Source: Ichthyophthirius multifiliis
Lineage: Eukaryota; Ciliophora; Oligohymenophorea; Hymenostomatida
DNA: 64,000 nt
Direction: 5' to 3'
Assembly: GCF_000220395.1 (NCBI RefSeq)
Contig: NW_004086916.1
Coordinates: forward strand, 28,683 to 92,682
The position numbers were made by a program, and so were the translations under genes. This document shows, in pieces, positions 16,359 through 28,357 of this stretch (position 1 is its first letter; every line of letters begins with the position of its first letter). The notes beneath the pieces were generated by a model. That model made no database searches and was not told the DNA's origin. It worked only from the letters and a program-made list of their open reading frames with translations.

Positions 16359-19300
16359 ATCATCATTATAATAGTTTTCAATAAAATAAGTGAAAATTTA
16401 AGAATTTACAAATTTAGATAAAAATTTTTTATCTTCTTTATAAGCATTATTTATTATTTTCTTACTGAATTTTTAATAATCTAATTCCTATTATATTTTA
16501 TTATTTATTATTTATAAAAAAATATTTACTTAATATTCTTGATTTTAAACATATTATTATTTATTAGGTATTATATCAATAAAGCATTATCTAATACTTT
16601 CGTTAAATGTATTCAATATTATTTCAGCAATATCATCTTCTGATTTAGTTGAAATAAACTTTAGTTTAGTCTAGAGATCTTATTTCTCATTATTTAATTA
16701 TTTAATTTTGGAAAAGTTTTTAGTCTCTTTTAATCCATTTTAATTAATTTGGGAATAAAGCTTTTCGATTTTATTTTTAAGATTATTTAAATGAGGCATA
16801 TTAAATTTGATATCTTTATACATTTTTTAATCTCCAACAATAACATTCTATTAGTCTAAATCCACAAAAATATAATCCGGATATTTTTAGAAAAAATTTA
16901 TTTCTTATAAATATATATTAGATCTATTTAATCCTATTATTAAAGGAACTGGAGAGTCTAATAAAGTTAATAAAGATTCTGGAATTAAATAAATAATTGG
17001 ATGTGGCCATTATAAAGGATATATTAGTTGTTCAAAAGTATGTCTTTTTTATTTTATTTTATTTTTATTAATTTTAATGTTTTATTATTTTACATTGTTT
17101 AAGTTAAAAGACAATTATTTTTGCTAAAAAATATTACTGTGTTTTCATGTAAAATAGCATTAAATATAAACATCAAATCTCCCATCTTTAAATTTGATAA
17201 AGTTAATACCAAGCTCCATTTATGGGTCTTTGTATTTATTATTTATATTGGCTAAATAAAATAAGATATTTAATCAAATGCAGTATTTAAATTCAGTGTT
17301 TACTAAAAGCCAGTTATTAGACATTCTTATTTTTTAGGTAATAATATTTTTTTATTTTGTTCTATTGTATTTATAATAAAGTCACCATCTAGTTAGTATA
17401 ATATTTTTTTATCTGTTTCTTTTTTATCTTAATATATACTTATTCTTTGTATTTTAATATGGTCTTGAAAAAAAAAAAAAAAAATTAGAATTTATAATAA
17501 ATAAATAATTTAAAGTAAATAAAAATTAAATTACTTACAAGACTAAGTAACATATCCTAAAAAAGTTCATAAAAAGGATAAAAAGTAACAAAACAATAAA
17601 CTTTATAACCTTTCCAAAATATTCTATTTTTTTTATTTTCTAAATTAAAATCTTCTTCATTTTAAGTCTTTTTTAAATATTTTTTTTAATTTATTTTGTT
17701 TAAAATTACTGATTCAATATAATCTTCGATTTTTAAACAAAAACAATATAATAATCTATGAGGATTTATAGCATCTAAAACATTATTCTATTAATTTAAT
17801 TGAACATTATAATATTAATCATTTTTCATAGTAAACATAAAGAACTTATCATATAGTTCAGTTTTTATTCCTGAAAATAAAATCCTTAAATTTTAAAAGT
17901 AAATAATAATTAATAAATAAACAAAAAATACTATTTAACTTTTCTAAAAGAATGACTTATTTTTAATCTTTTAGCTTTACATCTAAATGGAAATACAAAT
18001 TCATGTATTATTTTTTAAGTTTAACTTAATTATTTTTTTTTTTAAAAAAAAAATATATCATAATATAAACATTAATTTTACTCATTTTATTCATTTTATT
18101 CATTTTCAGATAAAGAATACAATATCTTTCCTGGAGTAAAAACTTCTTAGGAAGAAGCAGTATTTAAATTAAACTCTTTCATATCAGCCTTATCAAATCC
18201 TAATACATAAAAAGATTCAAAAAGGCATTAATTATTATTATTTTTTATTTTCTCAATTTATTAGGAAACATCATCTTATGCTTATGGACATTTAATTGAA
18301 TTTATTGAATTTGTTTAATCATCTTCTTCAGTTTATATAGTTTTGATATTTTTTTTTGTATTAAAAATAATTGATTTTATTGATAATCTACTTTATTTAT
18401 ATTATTATTTTTGTGTATTTGATTAACCTTCATCAATCTATTACATTGTGACTTTTATTGTGGAATTTCTAGTACTTTTTCTTTAATTAAAAATTATTTT
18501 ATTTTATGATAGCTAAATATTTTATTAAGAATTTAATGGCTTTATTGTTTTTCCATTTGAATTTTAAAAATATTTAGTGTTTTTAATTTCTTCCTATATT
18601 TTAGAAGGACTATCGCATCCATATTTTTCATTTTCTATTTAAGGATTCTCCAAAATTAAAGAAAGAGATTAATTTTTTTATACTTCTTTTAATGCAGTTA
18701 ACTATTTGCTTAAATTTAATAAAGGAGATTTTGGTGAATTTTACTCTTCTTAAAATTCACTTTCGTAATTTCGCGCTACAATTGATTTTCCTATAGCCTT
18801 TATGATATCTACATCTATTTTTATTTTTTATATTGATTTTTAAAAAAATAAATCTTACTTTATTCTTCTATAAATCTAAGAGATTCTGTCATTTTTTATT
18901 TGATTATAGATGATTATTATATACCATCTTCTGATTATTAACTTAATGATGTGATAGTACTTGTTTTGTTAGTATTTTAAAAAGTATTTATTGTTTTGTA
19001 CATGTTATTGCTTAAATAATCTCCTATACATATTAATGAACTAAATTAGCGAGGAATTTTCGAATTTTATTTACTTTTATTATAACTAAATTCAAGTAAT
19101 TAAGACTTTATTTATTTCTATAAGTTTAAGATTTTTTATTTTTATTATATATACTTTTATTCATATTCTTCAAAATTTTATTTCTATTTTTAAATTTATT
19201 ATTATAATTCAATATTTTCTTATCTTTACTAAAAATTTTTCTTTTATTCCATTTCTAATTACTATTTTTAATAAAAATTTCATTCATATTAACAAATATT

Positions 19301-19466
19301 ATTTATATTATTTTATTATAAACAAAGAGAAAAAAAAAATATACTTATATACAGTTTTTAATTATTCATTTAAAATTTTTAACCTATCGACATGTTTTTC
19401 ATTTTTTTCTAATAATTATTCCAAAAGAAATATTTTTTGTTATTTATTATCAATTTTTTATTCCAT
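16359..19466 (-). CDS. DENN-domain protein (probable Rab GEF), stop not located
   Basis: DENN proteins act as exchange factors for Rab GTPases in membrane traffic. From the ATG at 19466 the first about 200 residues form a Gln-rich coiled coil (QKIFLLEQLLEKNEKHVDRL) and linker. Then follow the uDENN region (CLFESFYVLGFDKAD; later FVTFYPFYELFQDMLLSL), the central DENN core (LQWPHPIIYLIPESLLTLL, SPVPLIIGLN, DYIFVDLDQQNVIVGD) and a dDENN tail ending SQIFTYFIENYYNDD. Seven introns: 19352-19262, 18858-18815, 18081-18025, 17931-17885, 17534-17464, 17093-17044 and 16529-16488. This gives 902 in-frame codons to 16359, but no in-frame TGA follows nearby, so the true 3' end is uncertain: a further intron or a single-base error near the end is likely. 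It starts 347 bp from the divergent P0 gene. Rab target unknown. Confidence 0.82.
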
Positions 19467-19813
19467 ATTTAATAAAATAATGTTATTAATAATATATCTT
19501 ATTTGTAAAAAAAATATAATCCTAAAAAAATTAATAATATGCTAAAATATAGATACATTAATATTAAATTTTTAAAATATATTTAATAGTATTCTTTAAT
19601 AATATAAAATATATAGTAAATAAAATATATAATAAATAAAATATATAATAAATATTTTATTTATATATTACTTTTCATATATTTATATTATTATATTTAT
19701 ATACTTTTATTATTAATAATTTTTATATTTAAAGATTTAAATTTAAAAGAGTTTAAATATATCTATTTATTATTAAAAATAAACATATTAAATCAAATTA
19801 AAAAAATCAATAA
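19467..19813. other. Divergent intergenic/promoter region (DENN / P0)
   Basis: Short gap between divergent start codons. It contains short repeats of AAATATATAATAAATA near 19617-19655 and A/T runs. No clear conserved promoter element. Confidence 0.5.
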
Positions 19814-20921
19814 ATGCCGCCCGTTAAAATCGACAAGAAATCTAAAAAAAACGATTTTATTAGGAGATTTTATGAATTACTTTCCAAATATGACTAAATT
19901 GCTTTTAGCACTTTAGAAAATGTCGGTGCATTATAACTTTAAAAAATCAGAGGTCTTTAGGATAAAACAACATTTTAGTTATTGGAAAAAATGTAAAAAA
20001 TTTAAACATATAAAATATATATTGCAACAATAACAAAAATTAATATAAAATTAAATAAAAAATAAAAATAGACAGTCATTAGAAAAGCCATATAACTTAA
20101 AGCTAATCCCCTCCCAGAAGATGAAAAATTATGATTGGTTCAGATAATTCGGACCTGAAAAACCTTAATTGAAAATATTACTTGAAGGAAACTATTTAAA
20201 GAACAAGATTGGATATATTTTCCACAACGAATCTATTTCAGTATTAAAGCCTAAAATCGAATCATTTATAGTTCCTGCTCCTGCTAGAGTTGGCACTATT
20301 GCTTAAAAAGACGTCTTTATTCCTCCAGGTCCTACTAATATGGATCCTTCATAGATTAACTTTTTCCACGCTTTATAAATATCCACAAAAATCTAAAAAG
20401 GTTAAATCGAAATTACTAAAGAAGTTCATGTATGTGTTAAAGGTAAAAAATCGGAAACTCTGAAGTTGCTTTACTTGAAAAAATGAATGTCTAACCTTTC
20501 TCCTACGGTATGAATGTATATCTTGATTATGATAATGGAGATATACTTAATGAAGCTAATCTTTCTATTGGAACTGATTAAATTCTTGCCAATTTCTCTT
20601 CTGGTCTTAAAAATATTGCCGCTTTATCATTAGAATGTGGATACGTTACTGATGTTGCTGTTCCTCATTTAATTGCTAATGCCTTTAAAAATCTTGCTGC
20701 TATTGGGCTTGAAACTGGATATAAATTTAAATAAATTGAAAATGCTGGTTAAGCTCCTGTTCATGCTGCTGCTGCATAAGCTCCTGCTGCTAAGGCTGCT
20801 GCTAAAGAATAACGTTAACTTTTTTGTTTTTTATTTTTATTTTAATTTTATTATAAATAAAGCTAAAGTTGAAGAAAAAGAACCGGAAGAAGATTATGAT
20901 ATGGGTGATCTTTTTGGTTGA
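19814..20921 (+). CDS. RPLP0: 60S acidic ribosomal protein P0 (uL10)
   Basis: P0 anchors the P1/P2 stalk of the large ribosomal subunit and helps recruit translation factors. Conserved blocks are clear: FSTLENVGALQLQKIRGL, TVIRKAI (family NTMMRKAI), IGYIFHNES, PAPARVGTIA, INFFHALQISTKIQKGQIEI, GNSEVALLEKMNVQPFSYG, GYVTDVAVPH, an Ala-rich hinge and the acidic tail EEDYDMGDLFG. Introns: 19993-20071 and 20814-20862. As printed the frame breaks three times, each at an A run: 19986-19991 (one A short), 20124-20128 (one A too many) and 20445-20450 (one A short). With those taken as length errors the gene has 327 codons, close to the family norm. Conservation right up to and across each break argues against decay, so sequencing error is the likelier reading. 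Stop TGA at 20919-20921. Confidence 0.9.
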
Positions 20922-23389
20922 TTTTCCTATTGAGATGTTTGTATTAAGTATTTTTATATTTTATTTTATTTATATAATAAAATATTTTAAGTAGGTTATC
21001 TTTTTTTTTTTTATTTATCTTAAAAAAGAAAATATTAAAAATTAAAGTTTTTTTTATGTTATAATATAAAAATTTTTTGTTTTAAACTGTACATTTATTT
21101 AAACCGAAATAACACTTTTATAAAATTATATTAAAATAAATTATTTACAATATAGTTTGATATAAAAAAAATTATAGATTTATATTATGTTTCATTTATA
21201 AAATTAAATATTTTTATTATTTCAATGTTATATGATATATATTTTAAAAATTAACAATAACTATAAAATATTTTAAAAAATTTAATTTAAATATAAATAT
21301 ATAAAAATTAAAAATAATAAAAGTGAATTAAATTGATTTTAACCAATAATAAAATTTTAAGATATTTTTTTTTTTTATATAGAAACAAAAATAATAATAT
21401 AACTTTTTTTCTTATTTTTTTATTACAAAAAGTATTTCTTTTTATTATTTTGTATATTTAACTATATAATAAAATGTTTATTTCAAAAAATAATATTATA
21501 TAAAAAAGCTTATTAAAATAATATTGTAAATTTTAAAGACAAATCAAAGTATAATAATGAAAATATTATGTATTTATTAATATATATATTCTAAATTTAA
21601 AAAAAAAGATAAAAAGTTAATTTCATAACTTAATATTAGTTAAAAAATCATATATTATATAAAAATAATTATTAAATATATATAAATAATAAAAGCAATA
21701 TTAAAAGTTTAATATTATTTTATATTTATAATTTATTTTTATATTTATTATTTGCAACAATTTTATTCTCCTTTTTATTTGTTTTATTAAAGATTTTAAT
21801 GCTTCTAAAATCAGGTCCGAATTAAGTCTTTTATGATAATAGTAAAAAAAAAAAATTATATTATTAATATTAAATTAAAAAAAATATTCTTATGATTAAG
21901 GCTTTTTTAAAAAAATCAATAATGGTCTATTTGATAATTTTTACAAAAGAAATTCGAATTTATTTAGCGCTTTTATACTTATTTAAAGTACAATATCAAT
22001 AATCCTAATTTATTATCTTTATAGTATATAAAATGTTTTAATTTTTAAATTATTATATTTGCATAAAAAAGTTTATTTTTAATGATATTATATAATTAGT
22101 TATTTTTCAAAAATAAATAATTAAATTAATTTAAAATAAAATAAAAATAAAAAAAGAATTTAAAAAAACTGCGGTTAAAGAATTATAATAATAAAAAAAT
22201 TATTATTTTTATATTTAAATACCAAATTTAAAACAAATTCGCAATAATTTTATTAGAGTTATATACACTATTATACAATTTAAACATTTTGTTTAAATAA
22301 AAAATAAAATTATAAAAAAAGTCCAAAAATATATAAGTTAATGTTAGTAAGTTCACACTCATTTTATTATATTATTTAAAATAAAATAAAACTAAATTTA
22401 ATTAAATATAAATTAATTTAAAAAATGAATCAAATAAACTTATAATAGAAGTTATATTGATAAAGTAATTTAACATATATAAAAACATAATATGTTGGAA
22501 TTTAAATATAACCTATAACAGTATTAGTTATTTCGCTTTTTTTATTGTTATAATATTACTTTTGCATATATATATAAATTATTAAATTCGACAGAATCAG
22601 CATAAAAAGTAGATTACATTATATGGAAAAGATGAAGAAGTGCTATAAACTTTAATTAGATTTTTATAATATTTTTTTTATTATAATAAAATATTTTTAT
22701 ATTTTAATTTATTTTCGAATTATTAATTAAAATAAAAAATTTAAATTAACCTTTATTATTTATTTATTTTTTTAAAAAAAAAATAATAAAATTTAATTTT
22801 TTTTATAATTTTTTTAAAAAGAAATAAACCTATAATCAAAATAATAAAAAAGGAATATAAAAATATATAATGGATTTTTATATATTGCTTTTTTCAAAAA
22901 TAATCCGCAAAAATATATAAGCAAATGGTAATCTTTATAAATATATTTTGGTTTTTAAAAAAAAATTAAATAATAATTATCTTATACTAAATTATTAATT
23001 TATATTTTATTATTTTAAAAAAATAAATATAATAAAATAATAATAAAAAAAAAAATTAATTTTATAGAATTTTTTTATGTAAATATAATTTTATTTGAGT
23101 ATAAAAATAATTTATACTTTATTATAACTTATTATTTATTTATTTGAATTATTATCAATGATCTTTCTATATAATAATATTATTTTTAATTTCAAATTTT
23201 AAATTTGAAAAGGTTAAATTTAAAATTTCAAAGGCAATAGATATATTTTTAAATTAAATTACTTTTATTATTATTTTATATAAATAATTAATTAAAGAAG
23301 ATAAAAGAAACAAAAAAAAATAAACAAGTATTATTTTTAAAACATAATTTATAGATTATTTTTGAATATTAATATATCTATTTTAATAA
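20922..23389. other. Intergenic, AT-rich
   Basis: Long A/T-rich stretch without a supported gene. Brief more complex patches (about 21760-21830 and 22585-22650) are too short and have no convincing frame. Confidence 0.6.
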
Positions 23390-25193
23390 ATGGAATAAAA
23401 TAATAATAATAAAGTAATAAATATTATATTTTAATTTAAAATTTTGATAAAAAATAATTACTTTTTATTAATATATTAATTTATTATTTATAAATACAGT
23501 CTCTTCAAGTATTTAACTTAACATAATAATAATAATAAGTTTTAAATGAATTACTGCCTAAATCATATTCATTCTAGTTTGCTTAAAAGCCAATAAGATA
23601 AAAAATTATAAATAAATAAAATGTAAAAATATATAAAAAAAAAATATTAAAAAATATAATGTATATAAAAATTAATAGACAAAAATAATATAAAATGAAT
23701 ATAAAAATGTTTATTAATTATATGATAATTTAATTAAAAAAAACCTTCATAAAATATGCTAATTATATAAATTTCATTGTTAAATTATATATAAAAATAT
23801 GAATATATAAATATATAAATATATATATATATATATATTTTTATTTATTTTTATATATTTTTTTTTTTTCAAATTTAATATATATTTTTATATAAATTTA
23901 TTATTTTAATTTATATCTTTTTACTATATATTTTTTTTTATTTTTAAATTTTAAATTTAAATAATAGGACAAGCACGATATCGATTCTTCTAAAGTTAAT
24001 TAATTATATAGAAAATAATAGTCTTAAAGAGATATTAAAAGATAAAATAGAAAATCATCTATAATCTCAAACTAAAATACAAATATACAAGGACTATAAA
24101 TAAAGTTATAAAATATTCTTTAATAATTAAAAAAACATTAGAGTTCATCTCCTTTCTTATATCCTGTAGATCCTATATCATAAAATTGTTAAGATTATTT
24201 TTAAATAATAACAGATCCAATTGATTTATACACAATAGAATAAAATATAAAGTAAAAAATTTATAAATCATAGATTTAATTTTGTTCAGATGTTCGTAAA
24301 ATATGGCATAATAGTTATTTGTATAATAAGAAAGGTTCATAAATATATAATATGACTTTAATAATGGATTAGTTTTTTGAATAAATTTCAAGCGAAGTTT
24401 ACAATATTGAACCTGTGAAAACAATTTAAAATTTACATAAATAAGTTGATATGTTAAAAAGAGAAATTAATAGCATTAATATTAAAAAAGAGGGAAAAAA
24501 TAATTTTTAAAGCCTACATGGAAAAAAATAATATAATAGAGGTAACCAATCTTATTTATAATCGAGTTTATAAGAAAAAAAAAATTGGGTCAAGCGATTT
24601 TATAATTACCTCCAGAATATTTTGCTGGAGTTTGGGATATTGTTTAAGGTGATAATAATTAAAATGCATATAATAAATAAGAATTAAGAATTAATATTGA
24701 TTCATTATAACCTAAATAATATAGAGATTTGTAGTAATATGTTAATTAAAAATTAGCTTTAGTGAATAAAAAAAACTTAAAATATAATAAAAAATGAATT
24801 CAAATAAAGTTAATTAAAAATAAAGTGTTAAATAGAAAAATATTATACAAGAGGATAATAATTCTATTTAAGATACAGTTATTGTTTAAGGTTTTTTTTT
24901 TTTTTTTAAATTATTATTATTTTTATTTTTTAAAACAAAAAATAAATTAATAGAATAAAATATATTTTATAATTATCCTAGTTAAAGTGTTTTATCAAGT
25001 AATTAATAATTACAGAAAAACATAAATGAATAATATAATGTCAATAATAAAATAAAAAATTTGTAAAATTAAAAAATCATTTAAGAAACTAACACAGACT
25101 CTTCTTTTATTAGTGGTATGTTTTTTTTAATATGATATTTATCAAATTTTTTAACTAAATTTTTTAGATGCAAGTGATAGTTAAAACTTTTGA
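23390..25193 (+). CDS. BET-family protein: one bromodomain plus NET domain
   Basis: BET proteins bind acetylated histones through a bromodomain and recruit transcription factors through the extraterminal (NET) domain. The bromodomain spans LQNILQQLKKH, PVDPISQNCQDYFQIITD, PIDLYTIEQNI, the acetyl-lysine pocket region DVRKIWHNSYLYNKKGSQIY and MTLIMDQFFEQI. After a basic linker, the NET domain reads LGQAILQLPPEYFAGVWDI, then ELRINIDSLQPKQYRDLQQ. The C-terminus is Gln-rich and ends in a Ser/Asp tail (DASDSQNF). Introns: 23414-23499, 23623-23967, 24891-24953 and 25116-25167. Two frame breaks occur at A runs (24575-24584 and 24789-24794); adding one base to each gives exactly 420 codons. Animal BETs have two bromodomains; one, as here, is usual in plants and many protists. 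Stop TGA at 25191-25193. Confidence 0.88.
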
Positions 25194-25496
25194 ACTTATA
25201 ATTGATTCTTTTTATATTATAAAATCATAACAAATCAATTAATACATTAAATATATAATTAGAAATCTATTAATTTATAAAAAAAATCCTATTTTTATTA
25301 TTTTATTTTTTTGGATATAAATTATATTTTTTTGTTATTCCTTATTTTATCTTTATACTTTTGTCTATGATTAAAATTTATTTTACTAAATTAATAAATT
25401 CTTATTTATAAAATATTTAATAATAAACAAATAAATTTTATATAATACTTTTATATTTATTTACAATATATATAATAATTTCTATTATAAAAAAAA
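25194..25496. other. Intergenic gap before tRNA
   Basis: A/T-rich spacer between the BET stop and the 3' end of the minus-strand tRNA. Nothing else seen. Confidence 0.6.
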
Positions 25497-25569
25497 TGGA
25501 GAACCTGGGCATTGATCCCAGTGCCTCTCGTATGCTAAACGAGCGCTCTACCATTTGAGCTAGATCCCC
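25497..25569 (-). tRNA. tRNA-Ala (anticodon AGC)
   Basis: A full 73-nt cloverleaf on the minus strand, GC-rich against its surroundings. It starts GGGGATC, has a D arm GCTC..GAGC with GG in the loop, an anticodon arm CTCGT-TTAGCAT-ACGAG reading AGC, a five-base variable loop, a T arm CTGGG-ATCAATG-CCCAG, and ends GTTCTCC plus discriminator A. The acceptor stem has one T:T mismatch (position 6:67) and one G:T pair. The T loop begins AT rather than TT, as in many eukaryotic alanine tRNAs. No intron. No CCA is encoded, as expected in eukaryotes. Confidence 0.92.
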
Positions 25570-25713
25570 AATTACGATAATATTAAATATAATATTATAC
25601 ATAATATCATATAATTTTAAAATAGAAATAAAATTTATATTTATTAAAATATATAAAAATATCAAATATTAAATATAAAAATAAAAAATAAATATATTAT
25701 TTATAATTTTTAT

Positions 25714-27371
25714 TCACTCTTGTAAATCGGCTTCATCTGGATTTTCCTCTTTAGGTGGAGGTTCTTTGTGATTTGGCTTTTTTATTTTAAATTAAAAAAA
25801 ATATATATATTAATTAATTTATTTAGTATTTACTTCAGGTTGTTCATCAGTATCTTCTACTTCTGCACACATATCTTCAGGTTAAATAGGAACAAATGGT
25901 TATTGATTAGTTTTCAAACCATATCCAATATAAATATTAGTCCACCTTTTATTCTTTATAAAGTAATAGATAATAAAACAAAAAATTAAAACAAAAATAT
26001 TACATTACAAATTGTATAATGTCCCACCCAAGTTTTACTTTTAATAACTATAACAGAATATTATAAGGTAGCCTCGTCAGTAGAGAATTATTAAGAATCT
26101 CCACATTCTCTTACAATCCAATTAAGTTATGTCTCTTCATTTTCAGCTTCTTAAGGAAAAGGGGCTTTTTAATGATTTTAATTAATAAAAATTATATTTA
26201 TATTTATTTATAAAAAATAAAAATAAATAAAATAACATTAAACATATTTTACTTTTTTCTTCAGCTATATCTTTTAGTCTTTCGGATACATTTTCTTCTT
26301 TTTATGCTTCTTCTTCTGCTGCTGCCTTTTACTCTTCATTTAAGCTTGGGTCTATATAATATGTTTATCTTCCTTAAGTATTTAAAAAAGGATGCAAATG
26401 ACACCAAGTACCTAATTCTTTTAATTCTAAATATTCAGGTAATTTAAAAGGATCTTCAACAAATTCAATCTAATTTGGATCTACCTCACTTGCTTAATAA
26501 AGTCCTTTTGGGGTTAAAATTGTAGCACAAGAAATTCTTACAATTTAGGCTTTTAAAAGATGCTTTTCTTTTCCATTAAATGGAGGATATGTTTTTACAT
26601 TAGCATTCAAATCTCCTGTGAAAATGTATTTTATTTTTCTAGCAGATGTCACATGTTCAGGTATCACGAGAGGTAATTCGAACCATTCTTCTAAAACTGT
26701 TTTATTTATTTATTATTATAAATATATACAATATTTTCTTTTTTACCATTATGTGCAACCCAAAAAGTATATGTATTAGCCCCATAACCTTTAGGCTCAG
26801 CATCTTTAAGAAGGACATCAGCATTTTAATTAGAAGTGATTCCTTCTGCAACATAATAATCCTTTCCTGAAGTAAGTATTTTTCCCCAAAAACGGATTTG
26901 TGAAGCATTCGTTTATTATGCTAATTTTCGTAAACTCATTGAAATATTTTGCACTTCTTCTTCGCCAAAACTAATTCCTGCAATTTGTAACATTTAATTT
27001 TCATTATAGAAATCAGGAAATAAGAGTTTCGTTTTATTCACATTCGAATTTATGTCGAAAAATTCATTAAATAAAGATTTACATTAAGTTATCCATTCAT
27101 GATTTTCACCAAATAGTTGCTATATATTATTTACTTCTTTATCTGTTTGACGCAATTTGTAAGTGTAATTGTTTTTCTTTATAAAATTTGTTAGTAATTC
27201 GAAAAATTATAGGTCTTTGGTATATTTGTTTGGCTCATTTGTTATCTTATTTAATGCCTAACTCAAGATTTTAAATAAAGATGTTTGATCTACTCCTTTG
27301 TTGGATTACAGTAAATTTACTAGTTTTCTTTCTATATTTTCTTTATTGTTGTGTTATTATTATATTTACAT
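25714..27371 (-). CDS. Radial spoke head protein, RSP4/RSP6 family
   Basis: Component of the radial spoke head of ciliary axonemes, which passes signals from the central pair to the dyneins. Family landmarks: LLFPDFYNENQMLQIAGISF, NASQIRFWGKILTSGKDYY (RSP4/6 signature FWGKI), YVAEG, ANTYTFWVAHN, LPLVIPEHVTSARKIKYIF, NVKTYPPFNGKEKHLLKAQI, RISCATILTPKGLY, TWVGHYTICNNKRWTNIYI and GYGLK. The C-terminus is acidic and Pro-rich. Four introns (26746-26697, 26252-26165, 26003-25954, 25833-25777) give exactly 471 codons, no break. The start ATG at 27371-27369 lies just after a CAAATA repeat. Stop TGA at 25716-25714. Ciliates often have several RSP4/6 paralogues; which one this is cannot be told. Confidence 0.92.
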
Positions 27372-27687
27372 TTGTATTTGTATTTGTATTTGTATTTTTT
27401 TTTTTTTTTTTTTTTAATAAATATTGATATTTTTTTTTTTTAAAATTGATTTTTTTTATAAAGCGTTTCATATTAATATATATTATTGTGAAAGTTTATT
27501 TTTCTAAATTAAATAAATAATATTTATTTAAATTTTAAATGATTTTATTTTTAAGAATGCAAAAAATAATTTATAATATTTATTTATTTATTTTTTTTTT
27601 AAAAAAAAAAAGAAAAAAAATATCAAAAAATATTTTTTTTTAAATAAATAAAAAAAATATATTTAATATTTTTTATTTTATTTTTTT
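27372..27687. other. Intergenic gap with CAAATA repeat and T(n)A(n) palindrome
   Basis: Spacer between two same-strand genes. It holds about four copies of CAAATA (minus strand, about 27370-27396) abutting the RSP4/6 start codon, a T17 run, and a T10A11 palindrome at 27591-27611. No gene seen. Confidence 0.6.
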
Positions 27688-28077
27688 TCAATCTTCTTCT
27701 AAATTAATCTGGTTACCAAATTTTGCATATAGAACAGCTTTTAATTTTTTCATTTTTTTATCTTAATCATTCATAACATTCGATTATTTATCTGCTTAAA
27801 CCTTTATTTTCTATTATTATTATTCGACGTATTCCTTAGCTTAATTAGTTTTTATATGAAAAAAACAATCTCCATATTACACTTAAATTATTTCTTCATC
27901 ATCACAAAGTTCTAATTCAGTATTTGCATCATCTAATTATTACAAGGTTTCATTAAATTTTGTCATTTGTTTGTTTTTATCATTCCATTGCATATATAAT
28001 CTGCTGAATTAATTAATTTAAGCTTAATCTTCTTTTGTTATTTCAATATCAGAACTTTATATTTTTGGAGATTACAT
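27688..28077 (-). CDS. PFDN4: Prefoldin subunit 4
   Basis: Beta-type subunit of the hexameric prefoldin chaperone, which hands unfolded actin and tubulin to the CCT chaperonin. It is a single 130-codon exon with no intron or break. Family features: an N-terminal helix EDQAQINQFSRLYMQW, the acidic turn LDDANTELELCDDEE, the beta-hairpin core IQVQYGDCFFHI, a second Gln/Lys-rich helix, and the strongly conserved end LKAVLYAKFGNQINLEED, close to the animal YAKFGSNINLEAD. Length matches the family (about 130 residues). Start ATG at 28077-28075, stop TGA at 27690-27688. The next gene diverges 280 bp away. Confidence 0.93.
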
Positions 28078-28357
28078 TTTGTTTTTCCTTTTTTTTTTAT
28101 ATTTTTTTTTTTATATATTTTTTTTTAAAAAAAAGATTTATTTTATATAAATTAATAATATAATATGTTTTAATTAATATATTATACTAAATAAAAATAA
28201 ATAAAAAATATAAAAACAAATAAAATAATGTGATTATAATATATATAAATAATATAAGTTACTTTTTAAATAATCAAATTTTATTGTGTATATTTATATA
28301 TATTTCTTTATTTAGGGAAAAAGTATAAAATTAAAATAATAATAATAAAAAAGAAAT

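Noticed and set aside
20442-20464. A 23-nt intron in P0 that would restore the frame
   Set aside because: It would remove the conserved GNSEVA segment of P0; a one-base length error in the A run fits better.
25438-25665. Minus-strand 75-codon ORF
   Set aside because: It is the translation of the tRNA-Ala gene and its flanks.
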